Shown here one piece after another: positions 63,934 to 64,000 of a stretch of DNA of 64,000 nucleotides. The notes under the pieces are model-generated. The model was not told the origin of the DNA. It ran no database searches and saw only the letters and a program-made list of their open reading frames with translations. The stretch comes from Polydactylus sextarius. Its lineage: Eukaryota; Chordata; Actinopteri; Polynemidae. The translations under genes were made by a program, and so were the position numbers. The stretch lies in assembly GCA_016801845.1 (NCBI GenBank), contig CM028908.1:23070047-23134046 (forward strand), given 5' to 3'. How positions within the stretch are numbered: position 1 is the first letter of the stretch; every line of letters begins with the position of its first letter.

Positions 63934-64000
63934 TCAGTGGCCAAAGGGGGGAGAGCCCGACAGCACCGTTCCAAATTGCGTTTCTGGGACAAAGCCTGTT
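63934..64000 (-). CDS. Possible C-terminal end of a neighbouring minus-strand gene (partial)
   Basis: From the window edge the minus strand reads TGFVPETQFGTVLSGSPPFG, then His and a TGA at 63934-63936. The composition looks like a transcription-factor-type C-terminus, but only 22 codons are visible, another frame is also open here and no family was recognised. A minus-strand ATTAAA lies about 260 bp downstream (near 63670), which could serve as a polyadenylation signal. Confidence 0.2.
   Translation of the reverse strand, partial: TGFVPETQFGTVLSGSPPFGH

Overview
The window is vertebrate, almost certainly from a teleost fish. The evidence is: one multi-exon gene with GT-AG introns that matches NUCKS1; an AT-rich background full of (CA)n/(GT)n microsatellites; and fish-type transposon debris (Tc1/mariner relics and MITEs, a hAT piece with a BED-finger remnant, LINE fragments of several kinds, and an endogenous-retrovirus-like leader). 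There is no bacterial gene organisation, CRISPR array or operon. Nearly all open frames longer than 60 codons are chance frames in repeats or intergenic DNA.

Positions 1-11900 hold the only confident gene, nucks1 on the minus strand. The promoter and CpG-rich first exon are near 11.5-11.9 kb, the ATG is at 11492, and five coding exons run leftwards to 3205 with exactly compatible splice phases. The 3' coding exons were not found in the remaining 3.2 kb and probably lie beyond position 1. That stretch carries a retrovirus-like leader and gag-like start (about 835-1720) and a short unexplained minus-strand open segment (about 1893-1975). Intron 1 is about 5.2 kb and intron 2 about 1.5 kb; intron 2 contains a MITE with clear terminal inverted repeats at 5612-5897.

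Positions 12000-64000 look like a gene-poor interval. Recognisable items are: an inverted pair of about 450 bp repeat copies (15661-16115 and 18699-19135) with an L2-like 3' end between them; a MITE at 26367-27010; a decayed LINE reverse transcriptase on the plus strand (27317-28700); a LINE 3' fragment near 32.3 kb; a dead Tc1-like transposon on the minus strand (34385-35460) and a small Tc1-type MITE of the same family (44579-44894); a second LINE relic on the minus strand (38730-39185); a stop-interrupted coiled-coil coding relic (53035-53398); a hAT relic with a degraded BED finger next to a CATC/CGTC array (55602-56090); and a family of at least three dispersed repeat copies (13.9, 44.2 and 54.3 kb). 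Several tracts of moderate complexity without repeat character (about 28.99-29.3, 36.72-36.98, 40.19-40.86, 47.39-47.56 and 57.0-57.3 kb) are candidate conserved non-coding elements. A GC-rich tract at 29.3-29.9 kb could be a promoter or 5' exon. The extreme right end has a short open frame with a stop that might be the last exon of a minus-strand neighbour.

I see no convincing new biological system. The most useful leads are the apparent loss of a central block in nucks1, the retrovirus-like insertion at its 3' side, the coiled-coil relic, the inverted repeat pair and several perfect hairpins.
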